Source: UBA7985 sp049612785
Lineage (GTDB): Bacteria; Pseudomonadota; Alphaproteobacteria; UBA7985
Direction: 5' to 3'
NCBI GenBank assembly: GCA_049612785.1
Contig: JBMZBW010000013.1
Coordinates: forward strand, 1-36,951
DNA: 36,951 nucleotides
Shown here: one piece after another, positions 22,400 to 30,005 of the stretch
How positions within the stretch are numbered: position 1 is the first letter of the stretch
How the letters are laid out: each line of letters begins with the position of its first letter
Notes under the pieces: model-generated
Databases searched by the model: none
Told to the model about the DNA's origin: nothing
The model's input: the letters and a program-made list of their open reading frames with translations, nothing else
Position numbers and translations under genes: made by a program

Positions 22400-22915
22400 A
22401 TGCCACCGACCCGTGCCATGGCAGTCTTGTCTGTTCTGATCACTACAACCTTAACCATGACCGTTGCTGGTGCTCAGCAGTCCGACAGCTTTATCGGGGA
22501 CCCAGAGCGCGGCAAATACGTCTATCGATCGGTGGGCTATTGCGGAAACTGTCACGGTTGGCCCGGTGACGGCATAACCGGCACCATGTTGCAGGCACCG
22601 CGAGCGCCCAGCCTCCGAAAGAGCAAGCTCGACGCGGAATTACTCTACGAAGTGATCCGATGCGGCATTCCAACCACGGCCATGCCTTACCACGGCAGGA
22701 CTGCTTACAAGAGCGAACCATGCTTTGGCTTGGTCCTCGCAGACTTTCCTACTGAGAGCCCACCCAGACGGGGCAAAACCTTCAGCGACAAGGACATCGC
22801 GCATGTCGTCGCTTTTTTGCAGGCCAAAGTCATTGGCCGGGGTGAGCCGACTTTTGAGGAGTGTGCCGATTTTTATGACAACCCCAACGCCAGCGCGTGT
22901 CGAATTCTCAAATAG
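22400..22915 (+). CDS. c-type cytochrome, likely electron acceptor of the PQQ dehydrogenase
   Basis: This 171-residue secreted monoheme cytochrome has a signal peptide ending near residue 25 (VAGAQQ). Heme attachment is at C48-x-x-C51-H52 (CGNCHGWPGDG), and M95 in GIPTTAMPYHG is the probable sixth ligand. Four further cysteines (C88, C108, C155, C167) surround the Met region and the C-terminal tail and probably form two disulfides, which is unusual for a small class I cytochrome. The start ATG at 22400 follows GGGGG; an ATG six codons later is also possible. It lies 72 bases downstream of the dehydrogenase and 7 bases before the next secreted-protein gene. By analogy with XoxG/ExaB it should take electrons from the quinoprotein, but partner specificity is inferred from position. 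Confidence 0.87.
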   Translation: MPPTRAMAVLSVLITTTLTMTVAGAQQSDSFIGDPERGKYVYRSVGYCGNCHGWPGDGITGTMLQAPRAPSLRKSKLDAELLYEVIRCGIPTTAMPYHGRTAYKSEPCFGLVLADFPTESPPRRGKTFSDKDIAHVVAFLQAKVIGRGEPTFEECADFYDNPNASACRILK

Positions 22916-22922
22916 GACCGTA

Positions 22923-23654
22923 ATGCTCAAAAAAAGCCTTCTCATTGTTCTGACGTCCTTTTTCTCAGCTCAGGCGTCCTTCGCTCAGATGCGGGTTGAT
23001 CCCGTTTATTCCATTTGGGAAGTCCGCCTGGGTGAGCCTGTGACTCAGGTTTCAGATGCTGAGGTGAGCGACATCGCCTGCGGCACTGCCGGTGGGCCGA
23101 TGGGTCGGGTTCTGCGGTCGTTTCAGGACTACATGGACTGCCGACCCGAAGAGAACGGCTTGCGCGAAGTCGCCTTTAGCTACGACGATGAACAGGACTA
23201 CATCGCACGAGCGTTGGAGTCAGAATACCGGGTATTGCAGGGGGGGACCTCTGTTTTTGCTCACCCGGTGGTGGTTTCCATCTTGATTGATTCGGACGGC
23301 ATCGCTCAAGGGCGGAGGATTTTTACCGATGACAGAATCAGCGACTACGAGCGCCGCACGGCCTTCACGCTGATCAGGAACTTCAAGGCACGCTTCAGCG
23401 ATTGGTCGCTGGTCTGCAAAGAAATACCCATGCAGGAAGGCGAGCAGCCGGTAGGCAATCAGTTTTTTCACGAACAGTGCGCGGGGCGTTCGCCAGAGGG
23501 TGATACGTCAATCGTGATCGAAGCCAGTTTTTTGCGAAAGAAAGGACAACGCGGACTCAATCTGGAAACGCAGCAGGTCAACACAGGCTATTTCGAGAGC
23601 CAGACTCGTTATGAGGAAATGCTGGCCCCCTACCAGCCGGAGGTCGGGCGATGA
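22923..23654 (+). CDS. Secreted protein of unknown function
   Basis: I do not recognise this 243-residue product. It has a clear signal peptide (MLKKSLLIVLTSFFSAQASFA) followed by a hydrophilic mature domain with four cysteines (in DIACGTAGG, YMDCRPEE, LVCKEIP and HEQCAGR) that could form two disulfides. The ATG at 22923 is 7 bases after the cytochrome stop, so the two genes form an operon; a longer open frame that starts inside the cytochrome gene would lack a signal peptide. There is no heme motif, no membrane segment beyond the leader and no known catalytic motif. Operon position suggests a periplasmic accessory of the quinoprotein-cytochrome pair, such as a folding or docking factor. It faces a pentapeptide-repeat gene tail-to-tail, 2 bases away. 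Confidence 0.8.
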   Translation: MLKKSLLIVLTSFFSAQASFAQMRVDPVYSIWEVRLGEPVTQVSDAEVSDIACGTAGGPMGRVLRSFQDYMDCRPEENGLREVAFSYDDEQDYIARALESEYRVLQGGTSVFAHPVVVSILIDSDGIAQGRRIFTDDRISDYERRTAFTLIRNFKARFSDWSLVCKEIPMQEGEQPVGNQFFHEQCAGRSPEGDTSIVIEASFLRKKGQRGLNLETQQVNTGYFESQTRYEEMLAPYQPEVGR

Positions 23655-23656
23655 GC

Positions 23657-24406
23657 TTACTTCTGCAACCGGCCATCGGCCATGAAGTTTCCTTTCATCG
23701 TGGCATTCTCAAAGTCCACTTCCCGGGTCGCAGCGGTTGTGAACCGGTTACCAATCAAAGTGGCACCTGAAACTTGGGCGCGTCGCAAATCGGCTCCGTA
23801 AAAGTCTGTGCGAGTGATCGTCGCTTCGATAAATCGCGCCTTGCTCAATTCCGCCTGAACAAATCCGGCGTAGTTGATGGATGCACCGTCAAACACGCTG
23901 CGCCCCAAATGCGCGCCATTGAGGTTGGTTTCCATCATCGACGCATTTCGAAAATCCGCGTTGTTCGCGACCGTGTCTTTCATCAGCGCGCGATCAAGGA
24001 CAGTCTCCGCCATCTTTGCCGAGGTCAGCCGCGCGGTCTGCAAGCGTGCTTCGCTCAAGATGGCACTTTGAAGGTTAGCGCCCGACATTTCAGCGCCGAA
24101 GAACATGGCCCGCGTGAAATCGCCCCCCTCCATCTGAGCCAGCGTCAGGTCCGCCAAATTGAAATTGGCCCCCGTCGCGACAACGCCGGACAAGATTGTC
24201 TTGCGCAGGTTGGCACGATGAAAGGAAGCGTCGGTCAGGTTAGCGCCCGTCAGATCGACCCCCGACAAATCAGCCTTTTTGAAGTTGGCCCCTTGCAGGT
24301 CACAGTCACGGCACTCGGTTCTCGCTTTAGAAATCAGATCGGCAACCTGATCCCCATACACCGGCCCCGCCATCAGAGTCAGGAACGCCGCCACCACAAT
24401 ACGCAT
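23657..24406 (-). CDS. Secreted pentapeptide-repeat protein
   Basis: This 249-residue protein has a signal peptide (MRIVVAAFLTLMAGPVYG) followed by nearly continuous A(D/N)Lxx-type pentapeptide repeats. They start at CRDCDLQGANFKKADLSGVD and run to about residue 235, enough for roughly forty repeats and a right-handed quadrilateral beta-helix. Two cysteines sit at the N-terminal cap. The ATG at 24406 has AGGAGT nine bases upstream. Pentapeptide proteins are scaffolds with varied roles; export to the periplasm is less common than cytoplasmic location and fits the other secreted products around it. It is divergent from the SNase-like gene across only 34 bases, so the two may share control. No enzymatic role is suggested by the sequence. 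Confidence 0.9.
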   Translation of the reverse strand: MRIVVAAFLTLMAGPVYGDQVADLISKARTECRDCDLQGANFKKADLSGVDLTGANLTDASFHRANLRKTILSGVVATGANFNLADLTLAQMEGGDFTRAMFFGAEMSGANLQSAILSEARLQTARLTSAKMAETVLDRALMKDTVANNADFRNASMMETNLNGAHLGRSVFDGASINYAGFVQAELSKARFIEATITRTDFYGADLRRAQVSGATLIGNRFTTAATREVDFENATMKGNFMADGRLQK

Positions 24407-24440
24407 TCTTGGTTACTCCTAACTTTAAGAGGTTTTTACT

Positions 24441-24992
24441 ATGTTCGTTGATAACTGGCTCGCCCTATGCTTGCGCAAATTATGGACATTGGCCTTTTCA
24501 ATGGGGGTTCTGGCAGTCTGCGCCTTTGCTGATTTGGCTCAAGCACAGTCGGATGCGGACGAGATACGGGGATTCCCGGACGTCATCGACGCTGACGTCC
24601 TCCGTTTTGGCCAGCAGCGAGTGATCCTATGGGGGGTCGATGCACCCGAGCGGCCTCAGAAGTGTCAGCTGAACGGGGTTTTTTGGGGCTGCTACGACGC
24701 AGCGAAGCGCCAGTTGCAACTGCTGGCTGGCCGGGGCGAGGTGAGTTGCAGCTTTCGGGGCGAGCCTGATCCTTTTGGTCGCCGTTACGGTGTCTGCTTC
24801 AGCGGCGGCGAAGACATCAATGCTGAAATGGTGAGCTCCGGCCTTGCGCTGGCCTTCGACGAGCAAGCCGATGATTACATGCTGCACATGGTCGAAGCGA
24901 TTACGCAGAGCGTGGGTCTCTGGCAGGCCGGGGTCTTATTCGAGGAGCCTTGGAACTTCCGACGTCGTGAGAACCCTGGCGGTTTAAGGTAG
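24441..24992 (+). CDS. Secreted staphylococcal-nuclease-like (SNase) domain protein
   Basis: This 183-residue exported protein has a long N-terminal hydrophobic signal (ending near AQAQS, residue 37) and one thermonuclease-like OB-fold domain. Landmarks are IDADVLRFGQQRVILWGVDAPE, the DAAKRQLQLLAG helix and DPFGRRYGVCF, followed by INAEMVSSGLALAF. Compared with active SNases, the Glu of DAPE (E70) and the Arg of DPFGR (R114) are present. The position of the first catalytic Arg, eight residues before that Glu, is isoleucine (I62), although R60 is nearby. It may therefore be inactive as a nuclease and act as a binding or scaffold protein. The ATG at 24441 follows AAGAGG. It heads a run of four genes with the ExbB-like channel. 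Confidence 0.8.
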   Translation: MFVDNWLALCLRKLWTLAFSMGVLAVCAFADLAQAQSDADEIRGFPDVIDADVLRFGQQRVILWGVDAPERPQKCQLNGVFWGCYDAAKRQLQLLAGRGEVSCSFRGEPDPFGRRYGVCFSGGEDINAEMVSSGLALAFDEQADDYMLHMVEAITQSVGLWQAGVLFEEPWNFRRRENPGGLR

Positions 24993-25002
24993 GGGGCGGG
25001 AT

Positions 25003-25758
25003 ATGACAAAGTTTGTCGATGCAGTCTTCGCCCAGGGTCGCAATGTTGCTTATGATGCCGTGCTGAAATGGGTGCTGTTGATGGCGCTCATCACACTGGC
25101 GGCAGCGGTGTCTTACGAATATGGACTGCTGACCTATTTATTTGCGGCGGATGAGTCGCGGATCACAGTGCTGATTGCCGTCTTGTACGTGGGATTTTCC
25201 GGTCACTGCTTATGGATTCTCGTGGAACTTGGTCGAGAGTACCGTCGTGCTCTCGAGGTCAAGGCGCAGCTTGCTAAGGCGGTATCGCTGCCGGACATTC
25301 CCCGCGGAAACGGGCTCATAGATCGCTATCTCGCGGATCTGATCCGTTCTCGTGAGCAGCCGAACGAAGCGGAAGGGAACGCTCACCTGCTGATGATGAG
25401 CCTGGGCGCATCTTTGCGGCGACGGGCAAAGGTCGGCACCTATGGGGCGGATCTGCTCTACAAATTGGGGATGCTGGGAACCATGGTTGGCTTCGTAATG
25501 ATGCTGAATTCCATGGGTGACTTATCGAACTTCGATGTGGATACCCTTCGCGGCGCCCTTCAAAAGATGATCGCCGGGATGGCCGTGTCGCTGCTGACGA
25601 CCATTGCCGGGCTGATCGGCGGTATCCTGCTGCGACTGGAATATAACATTGCCGATGCTCTGGTCACAGACATCAGCCAAACCGCCGTTTCGTTCACAGA
25701 AGTCTCTCTCTTGCCGTTGCTCGCGCAGAAAGAGGGCGGAGGCGAGAATGCTGTTTGA
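25003..25758 (+). CDS. MotA/TolQ/ExbB-family proton channel-like protein
   Basis: This 251-residue inner-membrane protein has the MotA/TolQ/ExbB layout. Two helices lie near residues 20-75, then a cytoplasmic domain of about 75 residues, and the conserved paired helices are at about 147-170 (YKLGMLGTMVGFVMMLNSMG) and 185-210 (GMAVSLLTTIAGLIGGILL). Family members form pentameric proton channels that power partner proteins (ExbD, TolR, MotB) through the membrane. The next gene overlaps this one by 11 bases and encodes a single-helix periplasmic protein in the place where an ExbD/TolR partner is expected. No TonB or TonB-dependent receptor is seen in the window. A role in energised outer-membrane uptake, for example of metal for the quinoprotein, is inferred only from the neighbourhood. 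Confidence 0.87.
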   Translation: MTKFVDAVFAQGRNVAYDAVLKWVLLMALITLAAAVSYEYGLLTYLFAADESRITVLIAVLYVGFSGHCLWILVELGREYRRALEVKAQLAKAVSLPDIPRGNGLIDRYLADLIRSREQPNEAEGNAHLLMMSLGASLRRRAKVGTYGADLLYKLGMLGTMVGFVMMLNSMGDLSNFDVDTLRGALQKMIAGMAVSLLTTIAGLIGGILLRLEYNIADALVTDISQTAVSFTEVSLLPLLAQKEGGGENAV

Positions 25759-26437
25759 AGAGGAACAGGAACCAGAGTTCGAGATCTTCTCAGCTCTGCT
25801 GTTCAATTCCCTGAAGGCCATTACCTTTATGTTCTTTATCAGCTTCGCCATGATCAATAAGCCAGCTGACGAGGGGAAGGTGGATCCGAAAGCGGAGATG
25901 CTGATTACGGTCAGTTGGGCAGACAATAACCCTGACGACGTTGATACCTACGTTATGGATCCAGCCGGCAACGTCGTCTGGTACACGCAGCGCGAAGGGG
26001 GGCTGATGCACCTCGACCGCGATGATCGGGGCATGTTCAAGGACGTGGTTCTGTTTAACGGCAAGGAAGTCACCAATCCCTTGAATCAGGAGATCGTCAG
26101 CTTTCGCGGTCTCGAAGACGGTGAATATATCGTCAACATCGTTCACTACATCGCCAACGGTGCCGCGCCGCTTCCCGTCTCGGTAAAGGTGGAAAAGCTC
26201 AATCCAACGGTAAAGGTCATTTTTTACCAGACTATGAGCCTGACCGGTTCTGGTGATGAACGAACAGCCGTTCGATTTACCCTCAAGGATGATGATGTCA
26301 TCAACGTCAACAACGTGCCGATCAGCCTTGTCGAATTGACCCGAAACCGGGGTAGCAAAAGCGGCCGCTCAAACAGCGGCGGAGGAAACTCAGGCTTCCT
26401 TGATGCAACCACGGGCAGCACGGTTTCGCGACCATGA
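25748..26437 (+). CDS. Single-helix periplasmic beta-sandwich protein, putative channel partner
   Basis: This 229-residue protein has an acidic N-terminal cytoplasmic stretch, one membrane helix at about residues 16-37 (LLFNSLKAITFMFFISFAMI) and a periplasmic domain. That is the topology of ExbD, TolR and MotB, but the periplasmic part is different. It looks like a beta-sandwich with an acidic loop, ADNNPDDVDTYVMDPAGN (residues 58-75), similar to DUF2135-type domains that often bind calcium. A Gly/Ser/Asn-rich tail follows. The ATG at 25748 has GGAGG upstream and lies inside the channel gene (11-base overlap). I infer that it is the stator partner of the channel. The usual catalytic Asp of ExbD, located in the helix, is not seen in the helix here, so proton coupling may differ. 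Confidence 0.75.
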   Translation: MLFEEEQEPEFEIFSALLFNSLKAITFMFFISFAMINKPADEGKVDPKAEMLITVSWADNNPDDVDTYVMDPAGNVVWYTQREGGLMHLDRDDRGMFKDVVLFNGKEVTNPLNQEIVSFRGLEDGEYIVNIVHYIANGAAPLPVSVKVEKLNPTVKVIFYQTMSLTGSGDERTAVRFTLKDDDVINVNNVPISLVELTRNRGSKSGRSNSGGGNSGFLDATTGSTVSRP

Positions 26438-27030
26438 GTATGACCTACGTAATCATCGCGCTAACCGCGTCCTACGCCCTGGTGGTCGCACTGATCGTCT
26501 TTATGTTGCTGTACACCAGAATCCACTGGGTGCTGAAAATTTTGGCTACCTTGGCAACCGTGGCGGCCATCCCTTTGACCTATTGGGGCGTGGGTGAATT
26601 GCGCGGCTTACCTTCGGATGGGGCAATTCCGTCCAGCTTCCGCATGCTCTGGGCTCAGATGATTGAGCCCAACGCCTTGCAGGGGGAGAAAGGCCAAGTG
26701 TTCTTATGGCTGCAAACGCTGGATGCCGAAAACTATCCCGTCGGACCGCCTCGCGCCTATCAACTGCCGTACTCTGAAGATCTGGTGATCAAAGTGAATG
26801 AAGCCCTCGCCATGATCTCGCAGGGAGAGCAAATTCAGGGCACCGTTGATTCCACTGACGAAACGCCGGAAGTGACGGCTGAGGAACTGGCGCTGGAGAT
26901 TGACGCCGAAATGGGTGAAATGCAGCCAGGCGGAGGAACCAGCGTGGGTGAAAGGATCACGAACTTTGATCCATCCATGCTGACCTTTGGCACAGCCGCA
27001 GCCCCCATAACCCCGGCGAAGCCAGACTGA
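26434..27030 (+). CDS. Two-helix membrane protein, third component of the channel module
   Basis: I do not recognise this 198-residue protein. It has two N-terminal helices (about residues 5-27 and 32-52), followed by a soluble domain and an acidic tail of about 60 residues (EEIDAEMGEMQ-type composition, many Glu, Thr and Pro). The ATG overlaps the preceding stop (ATGA, 26434-26437), so it is translationally coupled to the beta-sandwich protein and, through it, to the ExbB-like channel. Strict coupling of three membrane proteins suggests one complex. Alternative start: a second ATG two codons later. It is convergent with the lipocalin gene, 9 bases away. Confidence 0.75.
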   Translation: MSMTYVIIALTASYALVVALIVFMLLYTRIHWVLKILATLATVAAIPLTYWGVGELRGLPSDGAIPSSFRMLWAQMIEPNALQGEKGQVFLWLQTLDAENYPVGPPRAYQLPYSEDLVIKVNEALAMISQGEQIQGTVDSTDETPEVTAEELALEIDAEMGEMQPGGGTSVGERITNFDPSMLTFGTAAAPITPAKPD

Positions 27031-27039
27031 GCAGGGTAT

Positions 27040-27597
27040 TCATTGGCCGTGCTGTACCGGTCGAATACCCTGCCGCCGATACCCAGCCTCCACCAACTTT
27101 TCGCGCGCAAGTTCCAGTGTTTCCGGGGCAATAGTCGCCGTTTTGGACCAGATCCAGCCAAACTCACCGCTCAAGGAACCCACTGCCGCTGCGCTGTCGT
27201 CTTCTGCTTGCCAAAGAACGATGAGGGTTTGATGTCCGAACGCACGAAAGCGGACAAACCGCAACTCAAACACAGATGGTGCGACCTCCACCAAAATACT
27301 GTCGATGTTCAGAATCGGTCCGCTGACGCTGCCTTTGTGGCATTCTATTTTCAGGGTAAGGCGCGTGTCCTCACGGGTTTCGACATCCGCTGTCACCCCG
27401 TGGCAGTCCTGCTCAATCCTGCTTTTGCTGCGGGCAACCTCGTACCAGTTCCCGACAAGCCGTGATTTGTCGTAATCCAGTATGCTTTGCATGGGCATGG
27501 AGGTATCGCGGGCGTGTTGCGCCGTACCAAGGCTGGCAAACGTTAGACCCGTTGCGATAGCCAGCAGCCGAATAAGCGGACGTGTGCGTGCAGACAT
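27040..27597 (-). CDS. Blc-like bacterial lipocalin
   Basis: This 185-residue secreted protein has a signal peptide (LIRLLAIATGLTFASLGTAQ) and a lipocalin barrel. The signature GNWYEVARSKSRIEQDC is present near residue 49, and the later FGWIWSKTATI segment resembles the lipocalin closing strand region. Two cysteines in the barrel (C64 and near residue 85) could form a disulfide. Unlike E. coli Blc, no lipobox cysteine follows the signal, so it is predicted to be soluble in the periplasm. The ATG at 27597 follows a GGGGGAAA element; a longer open frame that continues upstream has no signal peptide at its start and an unlikely Pro-rich N terminus. Lipocalins bind hydrophobic ligands. A link to PQQ, quinones or a metallophore is conceivable but unsupported. 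Confidence 0.85.
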   Translation of the reverse strand: MSARTRPLIRLLAIATGLTFASLGTAQHARDTSMPMQSILDYDKSRLVGNWYEVARSKSRIEQDCHGVTADVETREDTRLTLKIECHKGSVSGPILNIDSILVEVAPSVFELRFVRFRAFGHQTLIVLWQAEDDSAAAVGSLSGEFGWIWSKTATIAPETLELAREKLVEAGYRRQGIRPVQHGQ

Positions 27598-27731
27598 CTG
27601 TTTCCCCCCGATTTCCTTGTCCCAGCTCAGCTTTATTGAGCGGTGCCGTCCACCGCAGTCTCTCAATTCCAGCCATCGGATATTCCAATATCCGCTGTCG
27701 CTAGACTGTCTCCATCCTTGAAGGAGGTACC

Positions 27732-28520
27732 GTGGGATTGTGGAGATTAATAATTTCGGCTGGCCTGATCTTGGCGTCTGGGCTTGGTTTGGTGGTGTTG
27801 TCTGGGGGCGCGCGGGACTTGGCCGCGCCGTCGCTGGAGGCTCGACTTGTGGTGCAGGATTATCCAATTCCAGAGGGCTTTGGCGTTGATCCAGAACTGG
27901 TCGCCGGTTTCATGGCCGAAAGGCTGATCAAGCGGTTGGATGACGATATCGCCTTGCGACTGACACTCAAGCCCGATGCGCGCAAATCAGTGCGGGAAAT
28001 TGTCATTCCCCGATTGATGAACGTGGTCGTGGTTGAAGCCATGATGAAAGAAATCCCAGAGCTTTCGGCCATGCTGGAACTGGGCGCTATACAGCACACA
28101 GTGTCAGGTCAGGTTTTTGCGACCAAGCCCATGCGGGACGTAGCGCTGACTGTACCCGGTGCTTTGTTTGCGGAAGTGGACGGTGAAAAGCTGAAGCTTA
28201 CCACCGCGTCAACGGGCCTGACGGCGCTGACGCTGGGGGATTTGGCGGCTGGACAGACGCGGGACGTCCGGGTCTGGCTGGGCGAGGACTCTGCCGGTCA
28301 CGATCTGGCGCGATCCATTCGCGTCGGCGCAAAGGCAGGAATGCGCGGGCGAGTGCTGCTATGGGGTGAAAAGGGGTGGTTTGGTTCAGATTTGGAGGCG
28401 CTGCGCTGGTCCCGCTGGCTGGTGGCGGCGCTGCTCGCAGGGGTGCTGTTGTTTGGTCTGTCGAGCGTGATGTTGATGCTGCTTACTCGCTTGCAGAGTT
28501 TTTTGCGTCGGGCTGACTGA
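27732..28520 (+). CDS. Two-helix protein with a large periplasmic domain, unknown function
   Basis: This 262-residue product starts at a GTG with a near-perfect AAGGAGGT (27721-27728) in front of it, so translation should be strong. It has an N-terminal helix (residues about 5-25), a domain of about 200 residues that would lie in the periplasm, and a second helix near residues 228-250 ending in a basic tail. No motif I know is visible. It is divergent from the lipocalin across 134 bases and faces the ABC ATPase gene tail-to-tail, 16 bases away. The topology resembles small receptor or adaptor proteins. A place in the same envelope system as the channel module is inferred from neighbours only. 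Confidence 0.78.
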   Translation: MGLWRLIISAGLILASGLGLVVLSGGARDLAAPSLEARLVVQDYPIPEGFGVDPELVAGFMAERLIKRLDDDIALRLTLKPDARKSVREIVIPRLMNVVVVEAMMKEIPELSAMLELGAIQHTVSGQVFATKPMRDVALTVPGALFAEVDGEKLKLTTASTGLTALTLGDLAAGQTRDVRVWLGEDSAGHDLARSIRVGAKAGMRGRVLLWGEKGWFGSDLEALRWSRWLVAALLAGVLLFGLSSVMLMLLTRLQSFLRRAD

Positions 28521-28536
28521 ACGCTGTTGGTCGGTC

Positions 28537-29292
28537 TCAGCTATTCGCCGTCTTGGCAGTTGAGCCGACCAGTTTGGCATAGGCTTCGGTCAAATCGGTT
28601 GTCGCAGCCTCTTCAAGCAGGCCGTGGGGCGTGCTGTCTGCCAGAACCTGCCCGGACTTGAGCAGGATAACCCGGTCCGCTTGAGCAACCTCGTCGACCA
28701 GGTGGGTTGCCCACAGGATCGAAACACCTTCACCTTTCGCCATGCTGAAGATGTCCTGCACCAGGGCGCTCCGAGAGGGTGCGTCGAGCCCTGCGGTGGC
28801 TTCGTCCATGATCAGCAGGGTGGGGCGGTTCATCAGCGCACGGGCAATTTCCACTTTGCGCTGCTGACCGCCTGACAGTTGCCGAACCCTGCGGTCTGAC
28901 ATGTCCTGCATGCCAAAGCGTGTCGTCTGCTCCTGAATCCGGTCTTGCAGCCGCTTTCCTGACAAGCCAAAGAGCCGTCCGTGAAAGGCGAGGTTGGCTT
29001 TGATCGTCAAATCCAAATCGGCTGAGCGATCCTGAAAAACCACACCAAGTCGGCTTAGGATTGCAGAGGGATTATCGCGATACTGCCGACCGAAAATCGT
29101 CACCGCGCCACCGTCCGGTGCAAACAGGCCGGAGATGATCTGGAAGATGGTTGATTTGCCAGCACCGTTCGGCCCAAGCAATCCCACAAACTCACCTGCT
29201 TTGATGTCAAAGCTGACGTCTCTCAGTGCGTGGATCTTGCCATAGGATTTTGAGACATTTGACAGCGAGAGGATGGGATCTGCGTGGTTCAT
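28537..29292 (-). CDS. ABC transporter ATPase, PQQ-alcohol-dehydrogenase-associated type
   Basis: This 251-residue ATPase carries Walker A (GPNGAGKST), the Q-loop (VFQDR), the signature LSGGQ, Walker B with DEAT (LLIMDEATAGLD) and the H-loop (WATHLVDE). It resembles the ATP-binding subunit of the ABC system found beside PQQ alcohol dehydrogenases (PQQ_ABC_ATP type; LutE/PedA-related in lanthanide-using bacteria). Its natural partner is the ABC-2 permease at 34455-35300, on the other strand. Here it is the last gene of a minus-strand operon behind a Tau/Ssu-like importer, whose ATPase stop overlaps this ATG (ATGA, 29289-29292). Co-expression with the permease would come from the shared divergent promoter region near 31.8 kb. 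The role in lanthanide or cofactor handling is by family analogy. Confidence 0.87.
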   Translation of the reverse strand: MNHADPILSLSNVSKSYGKIHALRDVSFDIKAGEFVGLLGPNGAGKSTIFQIISGLFAPDGGAVTIFGRQYRDNPSAILSRLGVVFQDRSADLDLTIKANLAFHGRLFGLSGKRLQDRIQEQTTRFGMQDMSDRRVRQLSGGQQRKVEIARALMNRPTLLIMDEATAGLDAPSRSALVQDIFSMAKGEGVSILWATHLVDEVAQADRVILLKSGQVLADSTPHGLLEEAATTDLTEAYAKLVGSTAKTANS

Positions 29293-30005
29293 TCGCGCAT
29301 TCCCATATCCAATTCGCTTGCCATGGCGGTGATATGGGCGGCGTTTCGATCGGTACGGGGAACTTCCAGAACGGAGTCATCAACGACCCGCACCGGCCTG
29401 CTGCGCAATGTAATGACGCGGTCGGCTAATACGGCTGCATCATAGGGGTCATGAGTCACCAAAAGCACGGTCAGCCCCAGTCGTTCGACCGCGTCCGCGA
29501 CCAACGCATGCAGGTCCCGCGCGAGCTTTCGGTCAATGGAGACAAAGGGTTCGTCGAGCAAGAGAAGCCGCGAAGAAACAGCCAGAGCGCGGGCCAGAGC
29601 GACGCGCCGCTGCATGCCGCCTGAGAGCTCTGCCGGAAGCAGGCTTTCAGCAGAATCCAGACCGACACTGACCAGGAGCTTGCGCCCCTCTTCGTGAGGA
29701 AGGTCCGGTTTGACAGCCAACAGATTACCCAAGGCTGTTTCCCATGGCAGCAGCCGTGGATCCTGAAACACAAAGCCGGGAATCTGGGCTTCTTGTGGGC
29801 TGACATCATCAACCAGGATGCGCCCTTCAAATTTGGGGTCGATGCCCCCAATCATCCTCAGCAAAGTGGATTTACCGACGCCCGATGGACCGATCAGCGC
29901 GACCACCTGACCCGATGGCACCTCAAAGCGCAGGCCGTCAAACAGGGTATCACTGCCGAAACTCTTCCGGTCGATATCCACTAGGAGTTTTGCGCCGGTC
30001 GCCAT
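29289..30005 (-). CDS. ABC importer ATPase, TauB/SsuB-like
   Basis: This 238-residue ATPase belongs to the nitrate/sulfonate/taurine importer class. Walker A is GPSGVGKST, the Q-loop is VFQDPRLLPWET (the LLPW form is typical of TauB/SsuB), the signature is LSGGMQRR and Walker B is LLLLDEPF. It overlaps the permease gene by 25 bases, and its stop overlaps the ATG of the following PQQ-type ATPase. Together with the preceding permease and binding protein it makes a complete importer. Substrate class cannot be taken from the ATPase; relatives carry sulfonates, nitrate, cyanate or thiamine precursors. Its place inside a quinoprotein island suggests a solute needed by that system. Confidence 0.9.
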   Translation of the reverse strand: MATGAKLLVDIDRKSFGSDTLFDGLRFEVPSGQVVALIGPSGVGKSTLLRMIGGIDPKFEGRILVDDVSPQEAQIPGFVFQDPRLLPWETALGNLLAVKPDLPHEEGRKLLVSVGLDSAESLLPAELSGGMQRRVALARALAVSSRLLLLDEPFVSIDRKLARDLHALVADAVERLGLTVLLVTHDPYDAAVLADRVITLRSRPVRVVDDSVLEVPRTDRNAAHITAMASELDMGMRE

